DNA of 64,000 nucleotides, taken from the NCBI GenBank assembly GCA_039090855.1, contig CM077005.1:17337921-17401920 (forward strand), written 5' to 3'. The translations under genes and the position numbers were made by a program. Below, in pieces: positions 12,291 through 23,212 of the stretch. The notes beneath the pieces were generated by a model that was not told where the DNA came from, did not search any database, and saw only the letters and a program-made list of their open reading frames with translations. The number at the start of each line of letters is the position of its first letter. Position 1 is the stretch's first letter. Source of the DNA: Macrothele yani. Its lineage: Eukaryota; Arthropoda; Arachnida; Araneae; Macrothelidae.

Positions 12291-13559
12291 TAGAGATTTG
12301 ATAAGATCATTTTTTGTTGTTTTTTTCCATCCATGTGTGACTTTGTTCATTTGTACTTGCATTTGTTTTACGTACTTCAGCAAACAGGAAACACTTCAAC
12401 TTTGTTTCTGTTGAAAGCAGGACCGAAACCCACAGTGGAAGAGGGGGTTTACATCTGGCCTGACTTCTCTCGAAAGGAATTATCACCGTATTCGTATGAG
12501 CAGGGTAGTCTGAAACTTCAAAGCTTTTCATAATTTTCAGTTGCGGTTGATAATACAAAGAAAATTTAAATACAAAGATTGGCCAGATACATGTACGGTA
12601 GAATTTATTCCATGGTTAGTGTGTATGCTGTGGCCACAGGCATCTTATGGACCAGTGGAGTGGGTGGCGACAGGTTCGACTCTTGTTATCAGCCAACTAA
12701 GTTGAAATATTTTTGAAAGCTACCTAGCTTTGAGACTCCTCGCCACCACGTGACGGGGGGGGTGTCAAAACTCTGCTGGTCACCCATTGACCCAGCATTA
12801 TCTTCTAAGGGGACAGAGGACATGGGCAGCGAATGGTTTATCATGGCCCAGGTGAAAACCACTAAGAACCCGATTCCCCCTAAAAATGAAATCTTTGAAT
12901 ATGTTTTAAATAGATAAAAATCTTTACACCTATAAGCACGTAAGTTGTATATGTATTCTACTTATAAAATCAGCTGATTGAACAGCAAATATATTCCACT
13001 TACAATTTATGATTTATGCATAAGTGTGCACGCGTATGTGTTAATTGTTATTTATTTAGTAGATTAGACAAATGTCATTACGTTTTGGAGAGGAGGTATG
13101 CAGAGTTTGGGTAGCGACCAGCGCTATCAACACAGGAGCGAGGTCAAGAGCATTGCACACTCTCCCCCGTTCGCAGAGGACAAAACTCTCCTGAGCGAAT
13201 ATTTTACTATTACGAAAAACTGAGAAGCTAATTTTAGCAACTATAACAAAACAGCGACTGCTCTTCTGACAGTAGCCTACAGTTAGCAGCTCCCAGAAAA
13301 ACTCGAGGGTGTTTAGCACTCGAAAATTACTTACAGTATGTGTGTGCCAGCATTCTTTTTTCTTAAAATTATTTCAACAATAGTTTTCTACTCTTTCATA
13401 GTTTCTTATGCGATGTTTAAGTATATACGTAAACAAACAACTGTCTTTCGCAACTCAACTTTGTTAGTGGAGCAGCAATAATTTTATTTATTTATTTGTT
13501 ATCTCCCCCCCCCCCCCCGACTGTTTTTTAGGCATATCATCGCTCGGGGAAGATAATAC
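12291..13559. other. Interior of the long-TIR element, possible SINE-like insert
   Basis: No transposase is visible. Around 12610-12900 there is a GC-richer segment with a B-box-like ggttcgactc (12671-12680) and the upstream text tggttagtgtgtatgctg, which could be a degraded tRNA-derived SINE. A C run (13505-13518) and (attt)n-like sequence are also present. Short open frames have no motifs. Confidence 0.35.
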
Positions 13560-14113
13560 GTACTTTGCGCCTGAGATTTTTCCAAAATGGCACCTTTAGA
13601 ACACGGGAAATCGTAGGCTTTCAAACCATATTCAAACGCATCTAACTCAGAAATGGGCGTTTTTAGGTCAGTGAAAATTTACACAGATATTCTCCTGTTG
13701 ATAATAAAAGTGATTTAATTTTCAGAATTTTAAAAAATAGCTTTTTTGAGAAAATCGTTGGCAAAGTTGGAGATTTTTCAAAAACGGCTGTTTTTAACGC
13801 TGCAGAAATGCGGAAACTAGCAGTTTCACAGATACATAAAAAATTGCAAATAAAGTGCACATTTGTATGTCTCCAACAAAAAAAAACGAGTATAGAAAAA
13901 AACTCCATCCGCACCAGATAAAAAAATCTTTAAAAATTCATTTTTTTTAAATCACGAAGTTTACGAATTTTTTAATTTTAGTCATAAGATGTGTAAAAAA
14001 TATTAGCACCATATATTATTATATATTATACACACAACATAAAAAAAAAAATACCAGAACAAGATACCTTTTTTAATTCCGCTGCAATGACTCGCTGAAG
14101 TTAGGAAAAACAA

Positions 14114-14124
14114 CCGTTTTCTAG
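14114..14124. repeat. Target-site duplication, left copy
   Basis: ccgttttctag here recurs at 20603-20613 on the far side of the foldback element. The other, uninterrupted TIR arm (near 11700) carries a single counterpart of this site. Confidence 0.8.
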
Positions 14125-14136
14125 GGTTCTAGTACA

Positions 14137-14352
14137 AAACACCGACAATCAAATTACCAACAAATCAAAATACCGACAGTTCAAAACACTGCCAGTTAAA
14201 AACGCCGATAGGCCGAAACACCGACAGTTCAAAACACCGACAATCATAACACCGACAGTTCAAAACACCGACAATCATAAAACCGACAGTTCAAAACACC
14301 GACAATCAGAACACCGACAAATCCTAACCGAGACAACCATAACACTGACAAT
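14137..14352. repeat. Outer-tier array of ~16-bp accgaca repeats, left arm
   Basis: About a dozen variants of aaaacaccgacaatc and aaaacaccgacagttc in direct orientation. The spacing is short and irregular and units differ by base changes. The complement of this array is at 20360-20600. Confidence 0.85.
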
Positions 14353-14354
14353 TA

Positions 14355-15763
14355 CACTGACGGAAAAAAATCCCAACACCAAGAAGGGGTTGTGTTAGAT
14401 AAATGACAGTTGGTAGGCGGTGAGAGTACATCTGTGAGATGACGTCTATGCAAATTTCGCGCTCGGCGCATACGTGTGGCAATAGTAGTGCCCTCGGAAC
14501 ATGCAAAGCAGGTTTGCTGTAACTACACGCTATAACGTTCGTGAGTGTTAGTTATCGTTGAGATTCGACGTAGTATGTTGATGTTAGTCAAGAATGCCTT
14601 TAAGAAGACGAAGAAGCCATTATCAACAGCTCACAGAGTTTGAACGAGGTCGTGTAATAGGGCTACGAGAAGGTGGACTTTCTTTCCGCAATTTTGCAGA
14701 ACGACTTGGCAGGAATGTAGCCACTGTGCATGATTGTTGGCAGCGGTGGTCAAGGGAAGGTACTGCCTCAAGAAGATCGGGTTCCAGCCGGCCACGTGGC
14801 ACTACTGAGAGGGAAGACCGCCGTGGCGCATCCTACCGCGTCTGTGGCAGAAATTCGAGCTGCAGTTGCCACTACAGTGACACAACGAACTGTTACAAAT
14901 CGGTTACTTGAAGGACAGCTCCGAGCCAGATGCCCTGTAGCGTGCATTCCACTTACTCCAAACCACTGCCGTTTGCGACGTCAGTGGTGTCAAGCTAGAG
15001 CTCATTGGAGGACGGAGTGGAGATCTCTTGTGTTTTCTCATGAAAGCCGGTTCTGCCTGAGTGCCAGTGATGGCTGTGTGTTGGTTAGAAGGAGGCCAGG
15101 TGAGCGCCTGCAACCAACCTGTCTGCGGCCGAGACACACAGGAACTACACCTGGAGTTACGGTCTGGGTAGCAATTTCCTATGACAGCAGGAGCACTCTC
15201 GTGGTTATTCCACGCACCCTGACGGCACAGTTGTACGTCGGTCTGGTGATTCAACCTGTTGTGCTGCCATTCATGAACAGCATTCCAGGGGGTGATTTCC
15301 AACAGGATAACGCTCGCCCGCATACCGCTGTTGTAACCAACATGCTCTACAGAGTGTCGACATGTTGCCGTGGCCTGCTAGATCACCAGATCTTTCACCA
15401 ATCGAGCACGTATGGGACATCATTGGACGACAACTCCAGCGTCAACCCCCAACCAGCATTAACCGTACCTGTATTGACCGACCAAGTGCAACAGGCATGG
15501 AACTCCATCCTACAAACTGACATCCAGCACCTGTACGACACAATGCATGAGCGTTTGCGTGCTTGCATTCAACATTCTGGCGGTTACACCGGTTATTAAT
15601 GTACCAGCATTTCACATTTAAAATGGCTCTTCTCGCACTTACAACAAGCTGTGATCTTGAAACCTTAATCGATTAAATATGTTACCTATACAAATGTATT
15701 GCCGCCATTTCGTTCCTCTGCAACTATTTTTTCGTGGTGTTGGGATTTTTTTTCCCGTCAGTG
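14355..15763 (+). mobile_element. Tc1-like element inserted in the foldback arm
   Basis: A 1409-bp element with TIRs cactgacggaaaaaaatccc (14355) and its near-perfect complement ending at 15763, flanked by TA on both sides (14353-14354 and 15764-15765). The target is the repeat text gacaattatatgg, which is unbroken in the right arm near 20350-20365, so the insertion is later than the formation of the arms. Confidence 0.92.
14594..15599 (+). pseudogene. Tc1-like transposase with catalytic Asp changed to His
   Basis: The N-terminal helix-turn-helix (FERGRVIGLREGGLSFRNFA and RNVATVHDCWQRW) is in the frame starting at 14594. After a frameshift near 14810 the frame starting at 14730 continues with AVAHPTASVAEIRAAV and ARCPVACIPLTPNH. 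The first catalytic motif reads FSHESRF near 15035-15055, where the family has Asp before Glu-Ser. The second, QQDNARPHTA near 15301-15330, is intact. The third, LSPIEHVWD, is present out of frame near 15395-15420, between two compensating frameshifts (about 15355 and 15465). The protein ends at a TAA at about 15597. This copy is inactive. Confidence 0.88.
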
Positions 15764-17022
15764 TATATGGATTAATATAATTGTCCGGCGAGTAGAAGAA
15801 CTTTGTTCCGAGCGATGCAACAACAGAGTGGGTGGGAAAGGGGATAGCAACACCCAACCGATGGATGTGGTTACCCCTAGCGGTAAACGACGGAACTTCA
15901 TACATTTTTATTCTGACCGATGGCAACATATTTTTATTCCGAACGATGGCAACATCGGAGTGGATGAGTTGGAAGGGGAATGCATAGGTGTTGGATATGT
16001 CGATGCTTATGTGCTGCCTCTAGCGGTGAACGATGGAACTTTATTATTTTTATTACGAGAGATGTTAACATGGGAGTGGATGCACAAATGGCTGGGTGAT
16101 TGAAGGGGATAACAACAACGAAACGATGCTTATGTGCTGCCCCTAGTGGTGAACGATGCAACTGCATAAATTTTTATTCCGACCGATGGAAACATATTTT
16201 AATTCCGAGCGAAGGCAACATCTGAGTGGATGATTGGGAAGGGGGATGCGGTGTTGGATATGTCGATGCCTATGTGCTGGCCCTAGCGGTGAACGATGGA
16301 ACTTTATTATTTTTATTCCAAGAGATGGCAACATCGGAGTGGATGCACAAATAGGTGGGTGATAGAAGGGGATGACAACAACCAAACGTGGCTTATGTTC
16401 TGCCCCTAGCGGTGAACAACGGAACTTTATAAATTGTTATTCCGAGTGATGCCAACATCTGAGTGCATGGGTAGGAAGGGGGATGCATAGGTGTTGGACA
16501 TGTCGATTCTTATGTGCTGCCCCTAGAGGTGAACGATGGAACTTTATTATTTTTATTCCGAGAATGGCAACATCGGAGTGGATGCACAAATGTGTGGGGT
16601 GATAGAAGAGGATGACAACAACCAAACGGTGCTTATGTGCTGTCCCTAGTGGTGAACGACGGACTTTATGAAGTTTTATTCCAAGCGAAGACAACATATT
16701 TTTATTCCGAGCGATGGCAACATCGGAGTGGATGATTGGGAAGGGCGATGCATAGATGTTGGACATGTCGATGCTTATGTGCTGCCTCTAGCGGTGAACG
16801 ATGGAACTGCATTAATGTTTGTTCCAACCAATGGCAAGATCTGAGTGGATGTGTGGGAAGGGGGTTGCATAGGTGTTGGATATGTCGATGCTTATGTGCT
16901 GCCCTAGTGTTGAATGATGGAACTTTATTATTTTTATTCCGAGAGATGGCAACATTAGAGTGGATGCACAAATGGGTGGGTGATAGAAGGGAATGATAAC
17001 AACCAAACGACGCTTATGGAAG
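15764..17022. repeat. Inner-tier ~143-bp tandem repeats, left arm
   Basis: About nine diverged units, each carrying text such as gatggcaacatcggagtggatg, aggtgttggatatgtcgatgcttatgtgctgcc and ctagcggtgaacgatggaac. Within a unit the phrase ttattccgagcgatggcaacat is itself partly doubled. Deletions make unit lengths vary from about 115 to 145 bp. Open frames through it are products of the repetition, not genes. Confidence 0.85.
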
Positions 17023-17329
17023 AAACTGTACAATTTTCAAGGGCATTGTGTCTCAAATATTTCAATATCTTAGGAACCAGCTATTTCTTTTTATGTGACA
17101 AAAATCATGTTTCCATGCCAAGTACCATTATCCATATATTGATAAAAAAGTCAGTTTATTGTCATTTAATTTGTGGAAGTAATAGTTATAATTTGTAATA
17201 TAAATTTATTGTTTGCTGTCACCTGCCAGGAAACAATCTAGTATTCTATCCCTAATACAGCATCAGCCATAGTTATGTTTGCATGTAGTCTAGGCATTTG
17301 CCTCTGATTACCTCCAGTTCATCTACATA
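17023..17329. other. Single-copy spacer inside the foldback element
   Basis: About 300 bp of AT-rich sequence between the left repeat arm and the Tc1 fragment. No coding motif recognised. Confidence 0.5.
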
Positions 17330-17814
17330 CACTGAGCAGCCACTTTATTATGACCACCTGACAGTTTTAAGCAAATGAGCTATGGATGCACGCTGTTGCT
17401 GTCAGAGGAGAGGCTAATATAAAAAGGGAAACCTTAGTGCTTGAGACAGTAGAAGTGATTTTTTAGTGACGAGATGGGTAATAAATGCGATTTGACGGAC
17501 TTTCAACGTGGGATGATAGTAGGAGCTCGGAACCATGGAGCGAGTATCACCGAAACCGCCGCATTCGTGAAGTGTTCCAGAGCAGCTGTTGTTAAAGTGT
17601 TTAAAGATTAGACTGTCAGCCAAAAACTGGGTCTCTACGTGCAACATGTGGTCGTCATCGACTAGTGACTCCTCGGGCGGAACGGAGAGTCTCCAGACTG
17701 GTAACATACAACAGAAGGGCAACAGTGCAGCAAATTACAGAACATCTTAATCAAGGATACCCTCAAATGATCGCTGCACGCGCTGTTCGCCATACACTGC
17801 ATCGGATGGGATAG
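17330..17814 (+). pseudogene. 5' fragment of a Tc1-like element (same family as 32238-33453)
   Basis: Begins with the terminus cactgagcagccactttatt after TA and contains the start of the transposase at 17474 (MGNKCDLTDFQRGMIVGAR, TETAAFVKCSRAAVVKVFKD). The homology with the full element runs to cactgcatcggatgggata and stops at 17814, immediately before Helitron sequence. Several stops are present. Confidence 0.85.
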
Positions 17815-18905
17815 AGGCCTTCCGCATGCTCACATCCTCATCTGGCTACGAGAAAAAATCTGACCTACTGAAATTGACACGGTAATATCAGCAGAATTGC
17901 CAGATCCCCTACAAGACCCTTTGCTGTTTGAAGTTATTACAAAAAACATGCTCCACAGCTCATCATGAAAGCTCCTTGCATGGTGGATGGCAAATGCTTC
18001 ACGAAGTATCCACGGGAACTGCACCAGGAAACTCAAACAGGCCAAGATGGGTATACTTTGTACAGGAGAAGAAAGCCTGGAGATGGTGGATTCTCAACAA
18101 AAATCAAAATGCACATTGGCCAAACCTACCAGGAGATGGACATAGACAAGAGATGGGTGGTTCCACACTCTCCACTGTTGTCCGAAATGTTCTAGGCGCA
18201 CATAAATGTTGAATTTGCCAGACTGTCAAAGCCATCTAGTACATCTGCAAGTATGTAGGAAGTGATCAAGCAGTTTTTGGGCTTGAACAACGAACAGGAA
18301 CTGTTGATGAAGTTGAGAGTTTTCAATTGGGAAGATGCATCAGCAGCAACGAGGCAGTTTGGCGAATACTCAGTTTCCCAATTCATTAATGCTATCCGAC
18401 TGTTGTTCATCTCGGTGTCCACCTTGAAAATGGTCAAAGAGTCTACTTCAATCCAAACAATATTCAGGAGCAGCAACTTCAAGGGCCACCGAACACAACA
18501 CTGACAGCTTTCTTTGAAATTTGAAAGCATGATCCGTTTGCTAAAACCATTCTTTATGGTGATGTTTCGCGCTACTACACTTGGAATGCATCCAGAAAAA
18601 TTTCCAGCGACGCAAACAAGGAGTTGATGTTGAAGGACATCCTGGAGTAAAATCCACGGGTGCTCTTGGCAGAGTTTACACAGTTCATCCATCAACTGCT
18701 GAGTGCTTTTTGAGAATGCTGTTCCACATTATCAAAGGACCAACATCTTTTGGTGACTTGAAAATTGTGAACAATCAAGTTTGTGAAACCTTCAGAGAAG
18801 CATGCCAAAAAGGAGGATTGTTGGAGAATGATGACCACTGAGACTTATCAATGACTGAAGCAACTGCCACCCAATCACCAACGCGCCCGAGACATCTCTT
18901 TTGCA
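17815..18905 (+). pseudogene. Helitron Rep (HUH endonuclease) fragment
   Basis: Reading through frameshifts gives the Helitron replication-initiator domain. It starts at GLPHAHILIWL (the HUH motif, about 17818-17850), then AELPDPLQDPLLFEVITKNM, PCMVDGKCFTKYPRE with DGYTLYRRR (17965-18075) and RWVVPHSPLL. The catalytic-tyrosine motif YICKY is at 18240-18254. It continues with DEVESFQLGRCISSNEAVWR, HLGVHLENGQRVYF, RYYTWNASRK and GDLKIVNNQVCETF, ending near LLENDDHW at 18845 and SPTRPRHLF at about 18900. The helicase half is absent. Three or more frameshifts or stops make it a pseudogene. It is fused in sense to the Tc1 fragment and enclosed by the repeat arms. Confidence 0.88.
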
Positions 18906-18914
18906 TTTTGCTGA

Positions 18915-20350
18915 CCACCGACCCATCTACTCAGATGTTACCATTGCTCGGAATAAAAATATGTTGTCATCGGTCGAAATAGAAATCAATATAGTTCCAT
19001 CGTTCTCCGCTAGGGGCAGCACAAAAGCATCCACATATCCAACACCTATGCCTTCCCCTTCCCACCCATCCACTCAGATGTTGCCATTGCACGGAATAAA
19101 AATATGTTGCCGTCGGTCGGAATAGAAATCAATGAAGTTCCATCGTTCACCGCTAGTGGCAGCACATGAACATCCACATATACAACACCTATGCATCCCC
19201 TTTCCCACCCATCCACTCAGATGTTGCCATCGCTCGCAATCAAAATATGTTACCGTCGCTCGGAATAGATATTAATGCAGTTCCATCGTTCACCGCTAGG
19301 TGCAGCACATAAACATCCACATATCCAACACCTATGCATCCCACTTTCCACCCATCTACTCAGATGTTACCATCGGTCGGGGAAAAAATTATGCAGTTCC
19401 ATCGTTGACCGCTAGGGGCAGCACATAAGAATCGACATATCCAACACATATGCATCCCCCTTCCCGCCCGTCTACTCAGATGTTGCTATTGCTCAGAATA
19501 AAAAAATGGTGCCGTCGGTCGGCATAGAAATCAATAAAGTTCCATCGTTCACTGTTAAGGGCAGCACACAAACATCCACATATCCAACACCTATACATCC
19601 CCCTTCCTACACATCTACGACGATGTTGCCATCGCTCGGAATTAAAATATGTTGCCTTCTGACCGAATAAAAAAGTATGCAGTTCTATTTTGTTCACCGC
19701 TAAGGGTTGCACATAATCATCGACATATCCAACACCTATGCATTCCCTTTCCCGCCATTGCTCGGAATAAAAATATGTTGCCATTGGTCGGAATGGACTT
19801 CAAAAAAGTTCCATCGTCCACCGCTTGGGGCAGCACATAAGCATCCACATATCCAACACCTTTGCATCCCCTTGCCCACCCATTCACTCAGATGTTGCCA
19901 TCGCTCAGAACAAAAACATGTTGCCGTCGGTCGGAATAGAAATCAATAAAGTTCTATCGTTCACCGCTAGGGGACATGAACATACACATATCCAACGCCT
20001 ATGCATCCCCTTCCCACCCATCTACTCAGATGTTGCCATTGCTCGGAATTAAAATATGTTGCCAGATGTCGGAATAAAAATTTATGCAGTTCTATTGTTC
20101 ACCGCTAGGGGCAGCACATAAGCATCGACATATCCAACTCCTATGCATTCCAATTCCCACCCATCCACTCAGATGTTGCCATATCTTGGAATACAAATAT
20201 GTTGCCGTCGGTCGGAATAGAAATGAATAAAGTTGCATCGTTCACCGCTAGGGGAAGCACATCTATTCTTTGGGTGTTGTCATCCTCCATACCACCCCTG
20301 TGATTCTGCAATTGCTCGGAATAAAGTTCTTCTACTCGCCGGCTTAGAGT
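18915..20350. repeat. Inner-tier ~143-bp tandem repeats, right arm
   Basis: Inverse orientation to 15764-17022. Successive units can be anchored at the phrase ctcagatgttgcc: 19078, 19221, 19364, 19479, 19623, 19892, 20029 and 20172, giving a period of about 143 with deletions. The outermost unit ends with gttcttctactcgccgg, the complement of the left-arm start. Confidence 0.87.
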
Positions 20351-20359
20351 CCATATAAT

Positions 20360-20600
20360 TGTCGGTGTTATGATTGTCTGTGTTTTGAAGTGTTGGTGTT
20401 TTGAATTGTCGGTGTTATAATTTGTCGGTGTTTTGATTGTCGGTGTTTTGAACTGTCGGTGTTATGATTGTCGGTGTTTTGAACTGTCGGTGTTTTGATT
20501 GTCGGTGTTTTGATTGTCGGTGTTTCGACATGTCGCCGTTTTAAACAGACGGTGTTTCGGTTTCGGTGTTGGTGTTTTGATTGTCGGCGTTTTGACCGCC
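20360..20600. repeat. Outer-tier ~16-bp repeats, right arm
   Basis: About fourteen copies of tgtcggtgttttgattgtcgg-type units, the complement of 14137-14352. It ends next to the target duplication at 20603. Confidence 0.85.
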
Positions 20601-20795
20601 ATCCGTTTTCTAGAGAGCTTGTTTGACGGTGCAAGATTTGAAACCCTCTATCTCAAAGGGAAAAAAAAATTTGCCGAAAGAAAAAATATGGGTCTCCTAA
20701 TTTTAGTCAAGGAACACCCTTAATTTTTTCAGAGAAATCTGAGACCATGATGGTACGACCCTGCCTCAGTTGAAATGGAACCCATCACACCAGAT

Positions 20796-21838
20796 TTGGT
20801 CACATTGAGTAGTGAATGTAACTTATTTGTTAACTTCCACTTAAGTCATGATCCCATAGTGTGTAAATCGTTCCAAACAAGAAATAAGACCCATAATTAT
20901 AAATTCTACATGTTTTTTGGTACTCTCATTTTTTCCTACTTTTTTTTTTTTTTTACATGCTACTTGGCAAAAATTAAAAGATGAGGTTGATTAGAGAGAG
21001 AAAGAAAGGAAGAAAGAATGCCCAGTCCATCAAATAGAATGATGAAAAAAGAGCAGTGAGGTGGGATTGGGAAAAAGAATGATATTCAGGAAAGGAGTAA
21101 AACCCGAAATTTGATCATGATATGATCAACACAGCAATCAGACATCGCTGAATTGACTGTTTCTCATGTAATATCAATCACATCAGATAACTTGAAAATT
21201 TTGTCGCCCTGGAGCGGGTTTCTTTCTTTTACCTTAGCCAAAATTGATTTGCAGTTAGTTCATTATGCTTTTATGTAACAATTTTACAAATTTTACATAT
21301 TTTTTTTTTATACTTGTGTGAAGTGATGTCTATGAAACATTCTTTTAATGAGAAAAGAATATGTGGCTGCAGTATAAAGACAGGAAAATGTTCCACGATT
21401 ATGTTTTAAAGATTCCTTTACCAGTGGATGCAGGCAGCCCTTGCAAAACCTGCTGAAATTTCTACTAGCCAAATGACAAAATCTACTGGCCATGCAAAGT
21501 TTAAAAAAATAATAATTCAGTAACTTCTCTACTAACGTTTCTATGAAATTAAATGGGTGAATGTTTTCTCTTTCTTTCTAATGAGAGACACCTCCCCATT
21601 AACTTCATAAAAACAGATGCATAGCAGTTACTGCAAAGTACCATTAAATTGACTGCAAATATTGCACATGCTTTTGTTCCAAAATGATTGATTTTTGACA
21701 TTCATTTTCAGTGCTGTAATATCCTTACTCTTACTATCTTGATTTACACATACATTAATTATTTCAGAGAGGCCATGGATGTTAGATGTTTAATTTCTTT
21801 AATAATATTTAAAACAAAGGGACAAAACCTAGGATATA
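20796..21838. other. No gene recognised
   Basis: AT-rich sequence with a T run (20940-20954) and an AG-rich tract (about 20992-21020). Text such as ctactagccaaatgacaaaatctactggcc (21463-21494) loosely resembles 26636-26690. No motif-bearing frame. Confidence 0.5.
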
Positions 21839-23194
21839 CAGGGTGTCCGAGAATTATTGGTCACATTACAAAATTATGTACAAAAAAAAAACAACTGAGC
21901 ATTGTCTGTTTTTCTATGTCACATATTACTAACATGGTTCCTATATTTTTTTGTTTTGCAAAATTGCTATTCTCAGAATCCGATAGATGGCGCTAGGTTT
22001 GGCCTGATGAGGAAATATGAGAAATGCGCAATCAGTAATCATGTTATCCGTACAGCAGAAGGCGATGTGTGTGTTATGGCTTGTGGAATTAAAGTCTGTC
22101 ATTAAAGTTAAAAGACGGTACCATTTAGAGTATGGTTGTAATCCTCCGTCAACGAATTCAATTAAGCGGTGGGTGAAACAGTTTAAAGAAACTGGCAATG
22201 TGAAACATCGTGGAAGAGCTGGTAAGCCTAGTGTCAGCGGTGAGACGGTTGACCAAGTTAATGAAAGTTTCCGGCGAAGCCCCAGGAAATCCGTTCGTAA
22301 AACAAGCAAAGAACTGTGCATTCCGAAATCGACAGTTCACGATATCTTGCACAAGAAATTAAAGTTTCATGCTTATAAAATTCAAATAGTGCAAAAGATG
22401 CATGTAAATTATCACACTCTGCGATACGATTGATTTTGCTGTGGATATGCTGAATTGAGTGCAAAAAGGACGAAAACTTTCTCAGTTCTGTAATTTTTAA
22501 TGATGAATCCACATTTCATGTATCAGGTATTGTGAATCGTCACAACTGTAGGATATGGGGCAATGAACCGCCTCATGCAGTCATGCTGCTATTGAACTGG
22601 AATGTGATTCTCCAAAAGTTAATGTGTGGTGTGCCCTATCAAAAAGAGAAGTGATTGGCCCTTTCTTCTTCTGCAAAAAAAAAAAACCATAAATGGTGAC
22701 ATTTACATGGATATGCTAGAAAATTTCGCTATACCCTAGATCAAAAGATATGACGTCATTTTCCAACAAGACAGCGTGCCACCACATTGGTTAACGTATG
22801 TACATAAGTGCCTAAATGAGCATTTTCCCAACAGATGGATTGGGCGTGGTGGTCCCATTCCGTGGCCTCCTCGCTCTCCAGATCTAACTCATTGGATTAT
22901 TTCATGTGGGGTTGTGTGAAGGATCATGTCTATCAGACGCCTTGTATTGATTTGCAGGAACTGAAGCAGCATATCCCAGCTGCTATTAATTCCATAACTC
23001 CTCAGATGCTTGCCAATACATGGCATGAAATCGAGTATCACTTGGACGTACTACGAGCAACCACGGGATCTCACATCAAAATTTATTAACTTGTGTAGTT
23101 ACATTGTAAGTTAGTACGGTCAGTTTCTTTCTATCTGTTTAATGTTTTGTTTTATATAATTTTGTAATGTGTCCAATAATTCTCGGACACCCTG
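21839..23194 (+). mobile_element. Tc1/mariner-superfamily element with cagggtgtcc termini
   Basis: A 1356-bp element. TIRs begin cagggtgtccgagaattattgg at 21839 and end with the complement at 23194, flanked by TA. The same terminus style, cagggtgtcc, bounds the element at 47258-48563, so both belong to one broad lineage although their interiors differ. Confidence 0.9.
22017..23089 (+). pseudogene. Mariner-like transposase, degraded
   Basis: The N-terminal helix-turn-helix region (22017-22433) reads LSVQQKAMCVLWLVELKSV, SIKRWVKQFKETGNV, FRRSPRKSVRKTSKEL and KSTVHDIL. The first catalytic motif NDESTFH is near 22500-22520. FQQDSVPPHW (second Asp) is near 22765-22795. The C-terminus (22835-23089) retains SRSNSLDYFMWG, where the usual PDLTPLD is altered by frameshift, then VKDHVYQTPC, LANTWHEIEYHLD and the final LRATTGSHIKIY. 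Several frameshifts separate these blocks. Confidence 0.85.
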
Positions 23195-23212
23195 TATATA
23201 CATAAAGTGGCA

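Larger units (their letters stand above)
14125..20602. mobile_element. Foldback transposon with two-tier tandem-repeat arms
   Basis: A 6.5-kb insertion bounded by an 11-bp direct repeat ccgttttctag (14114-14124 and 20603-20613). Each arm has an outer tier of about 16-bp units of the form aaaacaccgacaatc and an inner tier of about 143-bp units. The right arm is the inverse of the left. The inner tier starts on each side with the same sequence (cggcgagtagaagaac and its complement). The interior holds a Tc1 fragment and a Helitron Rep fragment, and a complete Tc1-like element sits in the left arm. Long tandem-repeat inverted arms are the hallmark of foldback (FB-like) elements; no protein that would mobilise this family is recognisable. 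Confidence 0.75.
11510..20795. mobile_element. Long-TIR element, apparently non-autonomous, split by a foldback element
   Basis: The left arm is about 11510-12290. The right arm is 13560-14124 continued at 20603-20795. They are inverted copies of about 760-780 bp: outer landmarks are gatgggttccatttcaac and ggtctcagatttctc, and inner landmarks are aaaacgcccgtttcc- and acacgggaaatcg-like blocks. The arms become continuous when 14125-20602 is removed. The interior (12290-13560) has no transposase, so the 2.8-kb unit looks like a non-autonomous derivative. Target duplications at its outer ends were not resolved. Confidence 0.78.

Noticed and set aside
14137..14352. Regular short direct repeats resembling a CRISPR array
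   Set aside because: Units are ~16 bp, contiguous, variable, and mirrored 6 kb away; this is a foldback arm in an animal genome.
14904..15323. A 139-codon minus-strand frame
   Set aside because: Antisense to the Tc1 transposase inside clear TIRs.
15639..17033. Several 70-130-codon frames on both strands
   Set aside because: They arise from the ~143-bp tandem repeat having lengths that keep frames open; the same peptide phrases repeat within each.
20992..21020. AG-rich tract as a regulatory element
   Set aside because: Looks like simple-sequence DNA with no context to support a function.
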